64,000 nt of DNA, taken from Symbiodinium natans. Lineage: Eukaryota; Sar; Dinophyceae; Suessiales; Symbiodiniaceae. The notes beneath the pieces are model-generated. The model was not told the origin of the DNA. It saw only the letters and a program-made list of their open reading frames with translations, and did no database searches. This document shows positions 61,929 through 64,000 of this stretch, piece after piece. Each line of letters begins with the position of its first letter. Within the stretch, counting starts at the first letter, position 1. Both the position numbers and the translations under genes were made by a program. The stretch lies in the NCBI GenBank assembly GCA_905221605.1, contig CAJNDS010002314.1, positions 338,178 through 402,177 on the forward strand. The letters run 5' to 3'.

Positions 61929-62142
61929 CTCGAGGGTTTAGGGCTTTGGGGTTTGGGGTTTTGGGGTTTGGGGCCTAAGCCTGCACCATGAAACCCCAAA
62001 CCTCTGAACCCCAGCGGCCCAAAACCCCCCAACACCCTGCACCAAACCCTCCACTGTCAACCGTAAACTCTAAACCCTAAACCCTAAACTTCACTCTAAA
62101 CCCTAAACCCTAGATCCTAAACCCTAAACCCTCAACCCTTAC

Positions 62143-62309
62143 TACGCTCTCGTGCTTGATGCTCCCGGCGCCATCAATCACGGGGAGAGAGGCTCTTCTG
62201 ATTTCGCATGCAGTAGCACTGGCATGCGTGCGACCCATGGTCCTGCACGTCGGCCGTCGAACGGCGTTGAGAGTCAAGAGGCTCTTGTCGCAGACCATGG
62301 CAGCGCAGC
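62143..62309 (-). CDS. Longest candidate exon, Cys-containing
   Basis: Acceptor CTACCAG|G, donor AGCGTA|GTAAGG (strong). 167 nt open: CDKSLLTLNAVRRPTCRTMG, later ASATACEIRRASLPVIDGAG. At 55 codons this is the least likely of the blocks to be open by chance. Confidence 0.6.
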
Positions 62310-62414
62310 CTGGTAGGGTTTTAGGGTTTAGGGTTTAGGGTTCAGGGTTTAGGGTTTAGGGTTTAGGGCTGAGGGCTTAGGGCTTAGGGCTTAGCCTCCT
62401 TGGGGGTTTGGGAC

Positions 62415-62452
62415 GCCACGTTTCGCAACTGTTAGAAATTTTGTCCTTCACC
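62415..62452 (-). CDS. Candidate exon with CETW motif
   Basis: Acceptor CCCTTTAG|G, donor TGGC|GTCCCA: VKDKISNSCETW; same 12-nt CETW coding string as 20598-20720. Confidence 0.5.
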
Positions 62453-62519
62453 CTAAAGGGCTTGGGATTCGAAAACCCCGGTGCTTCTAGGTCTTTGGGG
62501 CGTAGGGTTCAAGGTTGAG

Positions 62520-62697
62520 CTCTTAACCCGAAGCCCTAAACCCTAAACCCTGAACCCTAAACCCTAAACCCTTGCTAAACCCTAAACCCTAAACCCTAAA
62601 CCCTAAACCCTAAACCCTAAACCCTAAACCCTAAACCCTAAAACCCTACACCCTACACCCTAAACCCTAGCCCTAAACCTAAACCCAAGCCCTAAAC
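62520..62697 (-). repeat. CCCTAAA array
   Basis: About 20 units ending at the donor of exon 62698-62745. Confidence 0.97.
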
Positions 62698-62745
62698 CGT
62701 GAGCAGAGACGGCCTCAGCTCAACATTGAAGCGGCGGTAGTAGTC
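62698..62745 (-). CDS. Candidate exon, telomeric donor
   Basis: Acceptor AACGGCAG|G, donor ACG|GTTTAGGG, 16 codons: DYYRRFNVELRPSLLT. Confidence 0.55.
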
Positions 62746-62918
62746 CTGCCGTTGGGATTCGAGGCTCAGGGGTTTCAGAATACAGACCCTCAACCCGAAA
62801 ACCCAAATAGGGTTTACCGTTTAGGGTTTCTGGTTTAAGGTTTCGGGTTTAGGGTTTAGGGTCTAGGGTTTAGGGTCTAGGGTTTACGGAGTCTGAATAC
62901 TGAACCGAAACCCTGAAC

Positions 62919-62986
62919 CCTGCCAAGCCCGAACTTAGCCTGATTGGAGGTGGTGAAGCCCAACACAGCCGGAGCCTCAGTCTGGG
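62919..62986 (-). CDS. Candidate exon, telomere-type donor
   Basis: Acceptor GTCGAGCAG, donor CAGG|GTTCAGGG; 68 nt: TEAPAVLGFTTSNQAKFGLG. Confidence 0.5.
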
Positions 62987-63021
62987 CTGCTCGACCGTTG
63001 CGTTTAGGGTTTAGGGTTGAG

Positions 63022-63203
63022 GGTTTTGGGTTTTGGGCTTTGGGTTCTGGGTTCTGGGTTTTGGGTTTTGGGTTTTGGGTTTTGGGTTCTGGGTTTTGGG
63101 TTTTGGGTTTTGGGTTTTGGGTTCTGGGTTCTGGGTTGTGGGTTTTGGGTTTTGGGTTTTGGGTTTTGGGTTTTGGGTTTTGGGTTTTGGGTTTTGGGTT
63201 TTG
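63022..63203 (+). repeat. TTTTGGG array with TTCTGGG variants
   Basis: About 25 units of TTTTGGG/TTCTGGG; frames through it (GFWVLGF on +, NPKPKTQ on minus) are artefacts. Confidence 0.97.
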
Positions 63204-63252
63204 GGGTCTGTGGTTTAGGGGCTTTTTGAGCGCTGGCTGTTCAAGACCTGAC

Positions 63253-63305
63253 CCCCCCCCCCGGTAAGGTATGAGGCCACATGAAGTGCACACGCTTTGC
63301 CAGAG
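63253..63305 (-). CDS. Candidate exon with CxxC
   Basis: Acceptor TTCTCGAAG, donor GGG|GTCAGG beyond a G tract: LWQSVCTSCGLIPYRG. Confidence 0.4.
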
Positions 63306-63426
63306 CTTCGAGAAGCACGAAGCCCCAAGCCCCGAACCACTGCACCATGAATAGATCAGCACCCTACCAAACGAGATGCGGATTAACTTTCTAAGATGAT
63401 TCGGAAAACTCTGAACTTTATATGCT

Positions 63427-63486
63427 GTGTGTATATGTATACGCACATATATATATACATATCATATAATATATATATATATGTGT
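63427..63486. repeat. TA/CA microsatellite
   Basis: TGTGTATATGTATACGCACA followed by (TA)n. Confidence 0.95.
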
Positions 63487-63668
63487 GGACTGTATAGAGC
63501 AGACATCAGGTCGTGGTACTGCCGATCTTTCCTTGGAGGACTTAAGTTTTTTTTTTCAAAAGATGGTCCATCCCAGGGGGCTTTAGCATCCTAAGCACAC
63601 CACTGTGCCAAACTGCATACGAAGTGCAACAACCCCGAAGCCTTAAACCCTGAACCCTGAACCCTAAA

Positions 63669-63775
63669 CTACCAAGTGCTTAAGAACCCCCAAAAAACAA
63701 TACACATTCTTCCTTATAAGAGTAATATAGGGATTGCTATTATTTGTCTTTTGTGGTTTCTTAAGCACATAGTAG
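63669..63775 (+). mobile_element. MITE-like element, family F, intact copy inside telomeric repeats
   Basis: 107 bp; ends CTACCAAGTGCTTAAGAACC and (reverse complement) CTACTATGTGCTTAAGAAAC; flanked on both sides by AACCCTAAA, so it inserted into a telomeric array. Confidence 0.85.
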
Positions 63776-63919
63776 AAAACCCTAAACCCTAAACGCCACA
63801 AGCAGCAACACACAGCAAGCAAACAAGTACAAGCCCTCTGTCTCCTAAACTCCCAAACCCCAGACCCGGCAAAGCGGGGTACGAAATCAACGGCCCGATA
63901 ACATAAGCCCTATCAGTTG

Positions 63920-64000
63920 AGATGTTCCTCCTTATGCTAACAGTCCTTCATAGGGATTATAATCAGGGGTACGATAATCCCGATTAAGCACTGTTAAGGG
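63920..64000 (+). mobile_element. MITE-like element, family E, cut by the window end
   Basis: GATGTTCCTCCTTATGCTAA start, AACAGTCCTTCATAGGGATT inside, ACTGTTAAGGG at the last base. Confidence 0.75.

Noticed and set aside
62877-63446. 189-codon minus-strand frame and GFWVLGF-repeat plus-strand frames
   Set aside because: Most of the length is the TTTTGGG array; only the short nonrepeat parts are kept as candidate exons.
1-64000. tRNA, rRNA, CRISPR, bacterial operons, riboswitches
   Set aside because: None seen by reading; regular repeats here are telomeric or satellite, not spacer-repeat arrays.

Overview
What it is. The window reads as nuclear DNA of a eukaryote with Arabidopsis-type telomeric repeats (TTTAGGG/CCCTAAA), plausibly a dinoflagellate or another alga. 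I see no prokaryotic operon, rRNA, tRNA or CRISPR array. Telomere-like repeats of both orientations and many variants (TTTGGGG, TTCAGGG, TTGAGGG, TTTTGGG, TTTATAGGG, TTTAGGGGG and others) occur almost everywhere, so the window is not simply a chromosome end. The lineage is an inference; nothing here is a species marker.

Main reading. The repeat arrays are separated by GC-richer blocks of about 30-170 bp. Read on the minus strand, most blocks look like small protein-coding exons, with an AG acceptor (often AG|G) on one side and a GT donor on the other. In about 16 cases the donor is the telomeric repeat itself (exon|GTTTAGGG or GTTCAGGG). I list about 65 such candidate exons from 63.3 kb down to 0.4 kb. 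Reading phase was checked in one stretch and holds across eight consecutive exons at 46.8-44.8 kb, six at 49.7-47.8 kb and three at 51.2-50.7 kb. Short motifs recur in distant exons with differences confined to third codon positions. The best explanation is one or more very large minus-strand genes for a repeat-rich, cysteine-containing, beta-strand-like protein whose introns are largely built of telomeric repeats, miniature inverted-repeat elements and satellites. Single short open frames are weak evidence, so the phase chains and recurring motifs carry the claim. Transcript data would decide it.

Layout. 0-0.6 kb: degenerate telomeric repeats and one candidate exon. 0.6-4.0 kb: minus-strand reading frames, including a two-exon IS1595/ISXO2 (Merlin-like) DDE transposase. 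4.0-5.3 kb: a 312-bp direct repeat. 5.3-7.0 kb: an AT-rich island. 7.0-56.6 kb: telomeric arrays, candidate exons and at least eight families of short inverted-repeat (MITE-like) elements, several of them interrupted by telomeric arrays. 15.2-16.5 kb: a C-rich tract and minisatellites. 56.6-58 kb: minisatellites and an AT-rich degenerate repeat. 59.2-60.56 kb: a satellite of about 92 bp. 60.56-61.68 kb: an array of XhoI-centred palindromes. 61.8-64 kb: further candidate exons, a telomeric variant block and two more MITE-like elements.
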